Shown here in pieces: positions 34,287 to 41,846 of a stretch of 64,000 nt of DNA. Each line of letters starts with the position of its first letter. Positions within the stretch are counted from its first letter, which is position 1. The stretch lies in contig NZ_PXUE01000001.1 of the NCBI RefSeq assembly GCF_003020585.1, positions 1,178,001 through 1,242,000 of the forward strand. The letters are read 5' to 3'. This stretch comes from Chryseobacterium aurantiacum (lineage in GTDB: Bacteria > Bacteroidota > Bacteroidia > Flavobacteriales > Weeksellaceae). A program made the translations under genes and the position numbers. The notes beneath the pieces are model-generated. The model was not told the origin of the DNA. It saw only the letters and a program-made list of their open reading frames with translations, and searched no databases.

Positions 34287-35660
34287 ATGTTAATTAGATT
34301 TAATATTGAAAATTTTCGGTCATTTAATGAAAGAGTTTTTTTCTCATTATTGCCTGGAAAAGGAACTTTAAAATCTCATCATAAAACTAAACAGGTTGGG
34401 GGTATTGCAACTCTTAAAACGGCAGTTTTGTATGGAGCCAATGCATCTGGAAAAACAAATTTGATTAAAGCCATTGAGTTTGGAAAACAATTGATTTTAA
34501 AAGGGAGTAGTATAGATGATATTATTGATTTTAATGCTTTTAAACTAGATGTAAATAATGTTGAAACAAATTCGAGAATAGAATACGAAATTCAACATAA
34601 GAATAAAAATTATGCTTACGGTTTTATTTTTAATTCTAAAGAGATTGTTGAAGAATGGTTGTTTGAAATTTCCAAGAAATCTGAAAAGAAAATTTTTTCT
34701 AGAGATAAAAATGATGAAAATGAATATGATTTGTTAGCTATTTTAAACAAAAATAAGAAAGCTGATGACAAACAATTTTTAGAATTTATTGCAAAGGGAA
34801 CTCCTAAAAACCAACTTTTTTTAACTGAAATTAGGTCAAGAAAGGTTAAAGAAAATGTTACAGATATAAATGATTTATTAAATGTTATTGACTGGTTTCA
34901 AAATGCATTAACAGTAATTTTTCCAAATTCCAAAAGTATTGGGAAAAAGTTTGAATTACTAGATGACATAAATCTTAATCTACTTTTTACTGAAATGTTG
35001 GACTACTTTGATACAGGTATTGATGGTATTGAATTCAAGGATGTTGAAATTGATAAGATAGATGTACCAGATAGTATAATTAAGGATATTGAGAATGATT
35101 TATTGAGTGAGAAGTCTGAGAAAAGAAATGCGTTCATTTCAAATGTTCAGGAGGATAAGTACTATGCTATCTCAATTACAAAAAATGGGATTTTAAAGGC
35201 ACAAGTTCTAAAGACAAAACACAAAAAAATAGGTGGTGGTTATGAGCTATTTGATTTGAAAGACGAGTCAGATGGTACTAGACGTATTATGGATTTAATA
35301 CCATTAATAATAGATTTTTTTAAAGGTGATAACGTTTTTGTTATTGACGAAATAGAAAGAAGTCTTCATCCAAATTTAATATATGACCTTTTTGACTTTT
35401 TCTTATCTAAATGCAAGAATGTTAATAGTCAAATAATTGTTGCAAGTCACGAGTCTACTCTTTTGACGCAAAAGCTTCTACGAAAGGATGAAATTTGGTT
35501 TGTCTTCAAAGATATGAATGGTGCTAGTAGGCTTTATTCTTTAGAAGACTATAGTGTTAGATTTGACAAGGAAATAAGGAAAGATTATCTGTTTGGTAGA
35601 TATAAAGGTGTACCAAAATTTGGAAATCGAGATAATCTAACGGTCTTACCAAAAAATTAA
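34287..35660 (+). CDS. RloA/AbiLi-type AAA ATPase (defence)
   Basis: The 457-aa ATPase of the AAA_15/ABC-like class starts directly with the ABC-ATPase strand (MLIRFNIENFRSFNE) and has Walker A GANASGKTN at about 50-58, a signature-like DGTRRIMDL near 330, Walker B VFVIDEIERSLHP near 348-361, and a switch His in IIVASHESTLL near 386-396. Such ATPases are paired with RloB as the AbiL abortive-infection type. The rloB homologue follows after 4 bases, so the two are translationally close. The role in phage defence is inferred from family and pairing, not tested here. Confidence 0.85.
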   Translation: MLIRFNIENFRSFNERVFFSLLPGKGTLKSHHKTKQVGGIATLKTAVLYGANASGKTNLIKAIEFGKQLILKGSSIDDIIDFNAFKLDVNNVETNSRIEYEIQHKNKNYAYGFIFNSKEIVEEWLFEISKKSEKKIFSRDKNDENEYDLLAILNKNKKADDKQFLEFIAKGTPKNQLFLTEIRSRKVKENVTDINDLLNVIDWFQNALTVIFPNSKSIGKKFELLDDINLNLLFTEMLDYFDTGIDGIEFKDVEIDKIDVPDSIIKDIENDLLSEKSEKRNAFISNVQEDKYYAISITKNGILKAQVLKTKHKKIGGGYELFDLKDESDGTRRIMDLIPLIIDFFKGDNVFVIDEIERSLHPNLIYDLFDFFLSKCKNVNSQIIVASHESTLLTQKLLRKDEIWFVFKDMNGASRLYSLEDYSVRFDKEIRKDYLFGRYKGVPKFGNRDNLTVLPKN

Positions 35661-35664
35661 AATT

Positions 35665-36330
35665 ATGCCTAGAGAAGCAATACCATTAATTAGAAAGGGC
35701 GGGTTTTTAGAAGCTGAAAAGCTTTTCGTTTTATCTTTTGAAGGGGAAAAAACAGAAGTAAAATATTTTAATAGTTTTAGAAAGTCAGAATACTTTAATG
35801 ATTCAGGTATTATTGAAATAGTACCTTTAAAAAGAGCAAAGAACTCAGGTACTGATCCCTTAAGCGTTAAGAAGTTGCTTAAAAATGCCAAAAGTGAATT
35901 TCCTTTTAGAGATACAGATGAATTTTGGCTTATAATTGATAGAGACGACTGGGAAACGATTCATAAGATTGATTTAGAAAAATTATCTTTAGAATGTAAA
36001 AAAGAGTCCAATTTTTTTCTAGCGATGAGTAATCCATGTTTTGAAATTTGGCTAATTCTTCATTTTAAAGATCTGAAAACTTTTAGTGATACTGAAATGG
36101 AGAAATTGTTTAAAAATGAATCAGTCACTAAAAAAAAGAATCATATAGATATTGTTTTAGGAGGGTTACAAGGTATTGGTTATAATAAAAATCCGAACCC
36201 AGCGAAATATTTACCACTAACAGAAATCGCTATTGAAAGAGCTAAAAATATTGATATTGCTGGAGAATCATATCCAAAGAATTTAGGTACACATGTGTAT
36301 AAGTTAATTGAAAAATTGCTAAAGAAATAA
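35665..36330 (+). CDS. RloB/AbiLii-family protein (defence effector)
   Basis: The 221-aa protein matches the RloB family signatures in order: FEGEKTEVKYF near 29-39, LIIDRDDW near 89-96 and SNPCFEIWLILHF near 121-133, spaced as in the family. The conserved acidic residues suggest a Toprim-like nuclease site. In AbiL-type systems RloB acts with the RloA ATPase to block phage multiplication, probably by an abortive mechanism; that is family knowledge. The codon use and AT content resemble the adjacent ATPase gene and suggest the pair was acquired together. Confidence 0.85.
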   Translation: MPREAIPLIRKGGFLEAEKLFVLSFEGEKTEVKYFNSFRKSEYFNDSGIIEIVPLKRAKNSGTDPLSVKKLLKNAKSEFPFRDTDEFWLIIDRDDWETIHKIDLEKLSLECKKESNFFLAMSNPCFEIWLILHFKDLKTFSDTEMEKLFKNESVTKKKNHIDIVLGGLQGIGYNKNPNPAKYLPLTEIAIERAKNIDIAGESYPKNLGTHVYKLIEKLLKK

Positions 36331-36478
36331 ATTTATAACAATCTGATTCTATAATTTAGAGATAATTCCGGATTATATCTTCATGTTGTAAATTGAATTA
36401 ATACACCAAGTAGAGGTCATTTTACCAAAATATTTATATTATAACTGTAAAGTATAAATAAGTAAATTCTGAATTAAA

Positions 36479-36760
36479 TCATTGTTTACTTGCTAGTTTG
36501 ATGTATTTTTTCATATCAAAATCAAAGAGCTCTTGTACTGTAACATTGAGTTCTTTGCTGATTATAAGTAGAGTGTCATATCGGGGATTAGTATTACCTC
36601 TTTCTAATTCTCCTATTGTTTTTTTTGCATGTCCAGTTCTTAAGCCTAGTTCTTCTTGAGAAATAGGCTTATTCGTTTCAGAATTTATAATTTTCTTTCT
36701 CAGTTCAGAAATTCTATAACCAAGAGCTTTTTTACAGTTATTAAGTTCGATTTCATTCAT
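36479..36760 (-). CDS. XRE-family transcriptional regulator (copy 1 locus)
   Basis: The 93-aa protein has a helix-turn-helix of the Cro/CI type: SQEELGLRTGHAKKTIGELERG (about 38-60), preceded by a longer first helix and followed by a short C-terminal helix. It lies between the RloAB pair and the structured RNA and is divergent from the RNA. The perfect-arm palindrome at 36795-36814 lies between its start and the RNA -7 box, so it probably controls itself and the RNA module. It is different in sequence from the regulator at the second locus. Confidence 0.85.
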   Translation of the reverse strand: MNEIELNNCKKALGYRISELRKKIINSETNKPISQEELGLRTGHAKKTIGELERGNTNPRYDTLLIISKELNVTVQELFDFDMKKYIKLASKQ

Positions 36761-36794
36761 TAACTGTAAAATTCTAAGTTTGAAGTTAAAATTT

Positions 36795-36814
36795 AGGATA
36801 CTTATATGTATCCT
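36795..36814. promoter_or_regulatory. palindromic operator AGGATAC-N6-GTATCCT
   Basis: Seven-base perfect arms in the XRE/RNA divergent region, centred about 30 bases before the RNA -7 box, i.e. covering its -33 region. Probable site for the XRE protein encoded at 36479-36760. Confidence 0.55.
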
Positions 36815-36830
36815 TTTTGTTTTTTTTTAC

Positions 36831-36838
36831 TACATTTG
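36831..36838 (+). promoter_or_regulatory. -7 box TACATTTG of the structured RNA (copy 1)
   Basis: An exact TAnnTTTG match; the identical box stands at the same distance before RNA copy 2 (59777-59784). The -33 region is occupied by the palindromic operator. Confidence 0.6.
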
Positions 36839-36844
36839 TAAAAT

Positions 36845-37067
36845 AAGTTACAATAAAGTAGCTTTGCGATACTTCAAAAAAATATAGAAGCTATTGCTTA
36901 GAATCTCGATCTGAAAACTGGTACTTTAAAGCAACGAGACGATAAGCAGGAAGCTCACGACCTAGGCGTGGGCTCTCTTATCTGTTGCAGGGTATACCAG
37001 TACCTCAGATCGGATATTGTAGAGTTCCATGCCGTTTTATTTTCATGCTGTTCTGCTTTTCTACAAT
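36845..37067 (+). ncRNA. structured RNA of the RNA-protein module, copy 1
   Basis: Nested helices: CGATCTGA (36907-36914) with TCAGATCG (37005-37012); ACTGGTA (36917-36923) with TACCAGT (36995-37001); GCAAC (36931-36935) with GTTGC (36984-36988); ATAAG (36942-36946) with CTTAT (36977-36981); GCTCACG (36953-36959) with CGTGGGC (36967-36973). A further helix is ATTGTAGA (37016-37023) with TCTACAAT (37060-37067). A short hairpin near 36869-36893 opens the RNA. Compared with copy 2, two helices change sequence on both sides and stay paired. The 5' end is inferred from the -7 box and the 3' end from the last helix. The RNA class is not recognised; there is no reverse transcriptase or Cas gene nearby. 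Confidence 0.8.
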
Positions 37068-37266
37068 TATCTTTTCTAAGCCTGTTTTCTACATTAAGTA
37101 TCATGAGATGTTACAATGGGGTGTACAATCCATTGCGGCCTTAGGCTTTTCAGGAAAACACAATTTTGTCATATTATTTTTAGCTTCGTATGGGTAGGAG
37201 GTTCAGCATTTTTTGGGCTTCCTCCTTTACAGCCAGTAAAAATTTTTAACAGAAAACAAATCAAGC
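37068..37266 (+). other. conserved stretch between RNA and protein gene (copy 1)
   Basis: Almost identical to 60020-60190 in copy 2. It contains a GGAGG...CCTCC hairpin (37197-37225) whose inner pairs differ between copies yet stay paired (TTCA/TGGG here, CTCA/TGAG in copy 2), and a 29-codon ORF starting at 37109 (MLQWGVQSIAALGF). Whether it is RNA, leader or coding is undecided. Confidence 0.4.
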
Positions 37267-37836
37267 ATGATGAAAAAAAGAACTATTACAAAAACACAAT
37301 CCTACAATCCCATGAAAAAAATGATAACCACCTTTGAAACCAGCTTTTGGGCAGGGGATAAGAAACGCTCAGGATTGCAGCTGATGGAGACCTTCTTTCA
37401 GTTTCATGACCTTACAGCTTCCAAGAAAAGACTCAACAACATTATGAACTACGCGGTAAAGAGAAATAGCTGGATCAATGAGGATCCATCCGTTGTTTTT
37501 CAGTTTCACCAGTCTATACGGTCGTTTGTACGGGCAAGCTATCTTATTTATTTAAAGAAAAAGAAGCGGAGTATGAATGCCCCTTTGGAACCTGTTTCCC
37601 CATCTCTTCTCGGCTTGCTTTCTGAGAAAGAATATCAAAACCCTCTGCTGGTCTTCAAAAAGGCTTTCAGAGAATACAGCATCAAGGAGTTTGATTATTT
37701 TATGTCGGGTATTGTCTATTTCTCAATGGGAGTACATGACCATCTTCCGGAAAGGAATATTGTGAGCCCTTACATTCACCTCACTAAAATGCTGGATGCC
37801 GCCCATCTTATTCTTGAAAGAAAAGGGAAAGAATAG
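37267..37836 (+). CDS. unknown 189-aa protein of the RNA-protein module, copy 1
   Basis: It is predicted to be an all-helical, basic protein, with no signal peptide or membrane segment and no motif I recognise. Blocks conserved with copy 2 include TTFETSFWAGDKKRSGLQLME, FQFHQSIRSFVRASYL, FDYFMSGIVYFSMG and SPYIHLTKMLDAAHLILER. Differences between copies are mostly synonymous or conservative, so it is under purifying selection. The ATG at 37267 is chosen because residues 1-15 are also similar in copy 2; MKKMITT at 37312 is an alternative. It is encoded downstream of the RNA on the same strand, so it may bind or process it. Function not known. Confidence 0.8.
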   Translation: MMKKRTITKTQSYNPMKKMITTFETSFWAGDKKRSGLQLMETFFQFHDLTASKKRLNNIMNYAVKRNSWINEDPSVVFQFHQSIRSFVRASYLIYLKKKKRSMNAPLEPVSPSLLGLLSEKEYQNPLLVFKKAFREYSIKEFDYFMSGIVYFSMGVHDHLPERNIVSPYIHLTKMLDAAHLILERKGKE

Positions 37837-37918
37837 TACAAGTAGCTAAAAAGTAATAAAATAAGCTGCAATAGGCACTATGACTCAACGGTTTTTTATT
37901 GAGCAATCATCTTTAAAT

Positions 37919-37948
37919 GAGAAAGAGACCCAATTGGATCTCTTTTTC
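37919..37948. terminator. terminator between module 1 and the DUF892 gene
   Basis: GAAAGAGA-CCAATTGG-TCTCTTTTTC hairpin with one mismatch, followed by a T-rich stretch. It lies between converging genes. Confidence 0.65.
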
Positions 37949-37970
37949 ATCTTACAAATAATATATATTG

Positions 37971-38543
37971 CTATAATGCTTTGCTGTTAAGTCTGGTATC
38001 CGCTACTTTTGTCAGGAGATTATTACATTTCTTCTCCTCGTTAAGCGTTGCCAGAAAGTTTTTGAGGCATACCTCTTCTTTTAATACTTTGGCGTAGGCA
38101 GCCAGTGTTCCGTAGGTAGCAATTTCATAATGTTCTACTTTCTGTGCTGCTGCTATAATACCGGCATCTCTCACGGCACCTGGTTTTGTTTCTTCCAAAA
38201 TACTTTTACCCTCATCCAAAAGACCCTGCATGGCATCACATTTTTTTGCCTGAGCTCTTTTTTTCAATGACTTGAAGCATTCTTCAAGCCTTTTTACGTG
38301 AACAATGGTTTCCATGATATGGTTTTCAATGGCTGCCTTAAGCTTTTTATCGGTTGCATTTTTCTGCATTTTCGGTAATGATTTTACCAGTGCTTTTTCT
38401 GCCCAATAAATGTCTTTTAATGAATCTTCAAATAAATCCTTTAGTTCTTTTGCTGCATTTTTTTTAGCAGGTGTTTTTGAAGTTATTTTGGGTGGTGCCG
38501 ATTTTTTGGGTTCTGCTTTTTTTGTTAATGTTTTAGTGGCCAT
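37971..38543 (-). CDS. DUF892/YciE-like ferritin-fold protein
   Basis: The 190-aa protein has a Lys/Ala/Pro-rich N-terminal 35 residues (TKKAEPKKSAPPKITSKTP) and then a four-helix bundle of the YciE/YciF type: ELKDLFEDSLKDIYWAEKALVKS, ENHIMETIVHVKRLEECF, QKVEHYEIATYGTLAAYAK. The family is often stress- or stationary-phase-induced and forms ferritin-like dimers; metal binding is possible through conserved Glu and His residues. The basic tail may bind DNA or a membrane, by inference. The gene opens a stretch of stress-type genes. Confidence 0.88.
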   Translation of the reverse strand: MATKTLTKKAEPKKSAPPKITSKTPAKKNAAKELKDLFEDSLKDIYWAEKALVKSLPKMQKNATDKKLKAAIENHIMETIVHVKRLEECFKSLKKRAQAKKCDAMQGLLDEGKSILEETKPGAVRDAGIIAAAQKVEHYEIATYGTLAAYAKVLKEEVCLKNFLATLNEEKKCNNLLTKVADTRLNSKAL

Positions 38544-38689
38544 ACTATTATATTTAATGTTGTTTCTTTAATAAGTACAATTATAAGACCACCTTGTTTT
38601 TTGGGGTGATCTCCTGGTTTGTGGAAAATTTAAATTTTTATAGCAGATTATAGGTGAAATTTCTATTTTTACTTCTTTATAAAACTAAT

Positions 38690-39238
38690 ATGCTTGAAAT
38701 CAATTTTTCAGTATTTCCGGAACTTGAAACGGACAGACTGAAACTCAGACGCGCTGATGTAAATGACATTAATGAATTGTTTGCCATGCGTTCTGATCCG
38801 GATATAATGAAATATATTCCCAGACCTTTAGCCACAGACCTTGAAGAGGCCGCAGAGCATCTCAAAATAATGGATGAAAAAATTACCGGTAATGAGATGA
38901 TTAATTGGGCAATTACCTTAAAGGATAACCCCAAAATGATTGGCACTATAGGATATTATCATATAAAACCAGAACACTATCGGGCTGAAATTGGTTATAT
39001 GCTGCTTCCGGATTATCAAGGGAAAGGGTATGTTACCGAGGCTATTGCTAAAGTTGTCAATTACGCATTCTCTACAATGAACCTGCATTCTATAGAAGCT
39101 GTAATTGATCCGGACAATGTGGCTTCAGCCAAAGTATTGGAGAAGTGTAACTTTATCAAGGAAGGACATTTTAAGGAAAATGAATTCTACAACGGACAAT
39201 TTCTTGATACAATCATTTACTCGATATTGAATAAGTAA
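38690..39238 (+). CDS. RimJ/RimL-type GNAT acetyltransferase
   Basis: The 182-aa protein shows the RimJ/RimL subfamily pattern: LETDRLKLRRADVNDINELF near the N-terminus, AEIGYMLLPDYQGKGYVTEAI with the acetyl-CoA-binding Q-G-K-G-Y near 105-110, and SAKVLEKCNFIKEG near the end. Members acetylate N-terminal residues of ribosomal proteins or small amines. The start at 38690 (MLEINFSVFP) is preferred over one 36 bases upstream because it matches the usual length and N-terminus. Followed by a terminator. Confidence 0.88.
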   Translation: MLEINFSVFPELETDRLKLRRADVNDINELFAMRSDPDIMKYIPRPLATDLEEAAEHLKIMDEKITGNEMINWAITLKDNPKMIGTIGYYHIKPEHYRAEIGYMLLPDYQGKGYVTEAIAKVVNYAFSTMNLHSIEAVIDPDNVASAKVLEKCNFIKEGHFKENEFYNGQFLDTIIYSILNK

Positions 39239-39271
39239 ATATCAATGTAGAATAATTAATAATAGATAAAT

Positions 39272-39306
39272 AAAGCAGCGCCATTAATTTCAATGGTGCT
39301 GTTTTT
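39272..39306 (+). terminator. terminator after the acetyltransferase gene
   Basis: AAGCAGCGCCATT pairs with AATGGTGCTGTTT around an ATTTC loop, followed by T-rich sequence. Confidence 0.75.
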
Positions 39307-39412
39307 ATTAGGGGGATTTTTTGGAGTCTTTCCATACAACTCCAATATTCAAAAGGAGTCTGTGTTCTATACATGTTTATGGTTTTGTAGAAAACTATTC
39401 ACAATGATTTTT

Positions 39413-39676
39413 TCAGATCATATCATATCCATTAAGTTTTGCCACAAAGTAATGTTCAATTGTTTTTTGAGCTTTTTTGCACATAGATAAAAGAAGATCG
39501 ATAGATGTATTTTCAAAGATAAAATCGTCCTGTGCTTTAACGATATATTCTGTGACTATCTCAATATCTATTAAATCGAATTCCTTAAGATCAGCTTTCA
39601 GCCTGTCTTCTTCTTTAAAAAAAGGGGTGTTGCGGAAAATGGAATTTTTGAACTGGAAAAGGTGTACTGTTTTCAT
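39413..39676 (-). CDS. unknown 87-aa protein, paralogue of 47627
   Basis: It begins MKTVHLFQFKNSIFRNTPFFKEE and ends EHYFVAKLNGYDMI; the gene at 47627-47896 encodes METIHLFQFKNSISRNIPFFKEE and EHYFVTDLNDYDVI, and the two align along their whole length. It is acidic with a helical middle (DFIFENTSIDLLLSMCKKAQK), and no domain is recognised. The two paralogues lie in opposite orientation and bracket the 39.7-47.6 kb region. Confidence 0.7.
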   Translation of the reverse strand: MKTVHLFQFKNSIFRNTPFFKEEDRLKADLKEFDLIDIEIVTEYIVKAQDDFIFENTSIDLLLSMCKKAQKTIEHYFVAKLNGYDMI

Positions 39677-39715
39677 AGGATAAGCTGATGATAAGTTGTA
39701 GGTTTAGACAAAGGG

Positions 39716-40537
39716 TTATTTGGGGAATTTATCTTTCATTTTTCCGGTAACCCATCTTTTAATCATGGTATGCTCTGACGGTAACCTGTACATACCTCCT
39801 GAAAGTATATTTAATAAGCTGCCCCAAAAGTTACTTTTTTTACTGAATTCATGGCTGTAATCTGTTAGTATATTCAAATATTCCTGCTCATATTCTCTTG
39901 CCTCTTTTAAGTTGTAATCTTTCGGGATATTCTGGATAATATCCATTGTGATTCTGTTGGATATTTTCGGGGTATATTTTTTTATAAAATCTGCTTCAAG
40001 CCTGCAAATACTTATAAGCGGGATGAGCAAAGAAAACATTTCATCATGAAAGGTACTTATGGATGTTTTCCAAGATAATCTTTCTTCTTCCGGTAACAGA
40101 TGATTAGCCAGTTGGATTAGTTTTTCATGGTTCTCTTCCATATCATTAATATAGACTTTGTTTTGCTGCCAGAATATGGATAAATTAATTTTATTTTTGG
40201 TAATAATATTCCCCAGCATATACTCAAACTGGAGTTTAATATAATGTATGTTATCGCTTATATTGACTAAAACAGACTGCCACAGATTATGTTTGCTTAA
40301 GCTGCAGTGCGTACTGAATACCAATCTGGATTTGTTATTAAGATTCTGTAGTTCCTTTAGCATTCTAAGAATTTCTGTTGCATCTTTTTCTAAGGTAACA
40401 TTGGCATTCCTGATATAGAATAAGGAGACAAACTGAGAGTAATAAGTTCTTCTTGAAGTATTTTTTTTACTTCTAAGCTGAAACCTGCTCTTTGGATGTT
40501 TATTCGGTTTTCTCATTAGAGCTTTAGTGTATATCAT
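39716..40537 (-). CDS. unknown 273-aa protein
   Basis: A basic N-terminus (KPNKHPKSRFQLRSKKNTSRR) is followed by a long helical protein with no recognisable motif, no signal peptide and no membrane segment. It is the last gene of a three-gene run and overlaps the preceding gene by 14 bases, so the two are translationally coupled. The role is unknown; association with the upstream cupin protein suggests a shared function. Confidence 0.65.
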   Translation of the reverse strand: MIYTKALMRKPNKHPKSRFQLRSKKNTSRRTYYSQFVSLFYIRNANVTLEKDATEILRMLKELQNLNNKSRLVFSTHCSLSKHNLWQSVLVNISDNIHYIKLQFEYMLGNIITKNKINLSIFWQQNKVYINDMEENHEKLIQLANHLLPEEERLSWKTSISTFHDEMFSLLIPLISICRLEADFIKKYTPKISNRITMDIIQNIPKDYNLKEAREYEQEYLNILTDYSHEFSKKSNFWGSLLNILSGGMYRLPSEHTMIKRWVTGKMKDKFPK

Positions 40538-40754
40538 GTTTTTTTAGGGTCTCTTTTTCAAAGGATTTTTGTTGTACTCTTAATGAAATGAGGTATTGTC
40601 TCAGATCCTTAATGGTAATATTTTTTTCCTTTGCAGAAAAAAATAAAGGGGTTTCGTCTAAAAGCTCATACAGTTCCGGAAATTTTTTTTGAATTTCTAC
40701 AGTGGTTTTGAATATTTTCCTTGTTAAGCTTGATATGTTGTTCATTTTATTCAT
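40524..40754 (-). CDS. unknown 76-aa protein
   Basis: A small helical protein (MNKMNNISSLTRKIF, then KNITIKDLRQYLISLR). It overlaps the cupin gene by 8 bases and the 273-aa gene by 14, forming a compact operon. I do not recognise it. The N-terminal part resembles short proteins with an ELLDETPL...FxxKE pattern that recur next to cupin genes in flavobacteria, but this is an impression. Confidence 0.6.
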   Translation of the reverse strand: MNKMNNISSLTRKIFKTTVEIQKKFPELYELLDETPLFFSAKEKNITIKDLRQYLISLRVQQKSFEKETLKKHDIH

Positions 40755-41085
40755 AGCCGCTTTTTATTATTGTTAGAATCATTTTAAAGCGTTTATTCCC
40801 TTTTATAGAATTGGGCTTGTGGGCTGGAAGAATGATAGATTCTCCGTCTTCCAGAAAATAAGATCCACCATCTATAATTATTTCTGCTTTACCCTCAATG
40901 ACTTGCACAACAGCATCAAAAGGGGAAATTTTTTCTGATAGCCCTTCTCCTTCATCAAAAGATAAGGCACTGATATTACCGGTTAGTTTTTCCAATATTG
41001 TTCTGCTGACAACAGAATTTGAAATATACTCTACAATATGACTGGTAATATATACTTTTGATTTCTCAAGTTCTTTATGATTCAT
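40747..41085 (-). CDS. cupin-domain protein
   Basis: The 112-aa single-domain cupin has the motif pattern G-x-A-x-x-x-x-D-G near 75-83 (EGKAEIIIDGG), then EDGESIILPAHKPNSIKG in place of the second metal-binding motif. The first motif lacks the usual His-x-His (FDAVVQVIEG), so metal-dependent catalysis is doubtful, and a small-molecule-binding or structural role is more likely. The start is the ATG at 41085; a GTG codon precedes it directly. First gene of the operon with 40524 and 39716. Confidence 0.8.
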   Translation of the reverse strand: MNHKELEKSKVYITSHIVEYISNSVVSRTILEKLTGNISALSFDEGEGLSEKISPFDAVVQVIEGKAEIIIDGGSYFLEDGESIILPAHKPNSIKGNKRFKMILTIIKSGYE

Positions 41086-41223
41086 CACATTTAGTTTAAT
41101 GGTAAAAAGAGTAGTGGTAGTGTATACAAAAGGGATAGAACTGCCATTTTCTATCCCTGTTCCAGTTAAAAAACCTTTGATAAATATACTTTTTCACAGA
41201 TTCTAACTGTATCTGAAAACAGT

Positions 41224-41442
41224 TTATGAAAGATTAATTTCTTTAATGATATTGAGAACTTCTTCACGGTTTTTTCTTAACCTGTTTCCAATTCTTTCAA
41301 GCATTTCTTTTTCTTTACCTTCTTCAAGCTTTAGATCGTAATCCGTTAATGTTGAAAATTTCTCTTTCAGTTGCTTTGACTGTGTAGTCCAGTCTTCCGT
41401 AATTTTGAAAGATTTGTCACCTTTGTTGTGGTTTGTGTCCAT
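41224..41442 (-). CDS. CsbD-like stress protein
   Basis: The 72-aa hydrophilic protein aligns with the CsbD general-stress family: WTTQSKQLKEKFSTLTDYDLKLEEGKEKEMLERIGNRL corresponds to the family's W-x-x-x-K-x-x-W-G-x-LTDDDL and the following Gly-Lys-x-x-x-L-x-x-x-I helix. The function of the family is unknown, but members are usually induced by general stress. It is monocistronic. Confidence 0.75.
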   Translation of the reverse strand: MDTNHNKGDKSFKITEDWTTQSKQLKEKFSTLTDYDLKLEEGKEKEMLERIGNRLRKNREEVLNIIKEINLS

Positions 41443-41846
41443 AATGTGGATTTTGGTATAACTTAATTGTTACTATACAAAGGTGGTTCTTTTATAGTGC
41501 ATTGTATTATAGATTATTATTTTAATATTGCACATATCACACCTTTTAAAAATCTTTCAGATTCTTTTTTTCTGAGGCTCAGTTATTCCTATAAAAAGAA
41601 AAATGGGCCTCATATAATTCTGATAAGTGATTGATAATTTGTACCTTGCTACTTTACTGTTTTGAACAGGCAATATGAGTTTTAAGTTCAGACGTATTTA
41701 CTTCTTTTCATTATTTGATATTTCCGCTAAACCCATCTATTAACAGCTTCAAACCCTTGATAAAAGCTCTCTTCACAATGGAAGTATAAACCGGTTGATT
41801 TTCTCTAAAAAGGATTTCAACTGTACAAAAATTATTATTGTTTTTT
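41443..41846. other. divergent region between CsbD-like and chaA genes
   Basis: AT-rich. The only notable word is ATATCACACCTTTT at about 41535-41548, whose reverse complement AAAAGGTGTGATAT stands directly after the AraC-type gene at about 47191-47204. No ORF or RNA was seen. Confidence 0.35.

Noticed and set aside
36985..37197. 70-codon ORF overlapping the RNA and its spacer (and 59962-60192 in copy 2)
   Set aside because: The upstream parts of the two frames differ while the DNA is conserved as RNA helices; only about 29 codons around MLQWGVQSIAAL are shared, in DNA too similar to test for coding.
36845..37836. Retron: structured RNA followed by a protein gene
   Set aside because: The downstream protein has no reverse-transcriptase motifs (no YxDD, no palm signature) and is only 189 aa, and no reverse transcriptase is encoded nearby.
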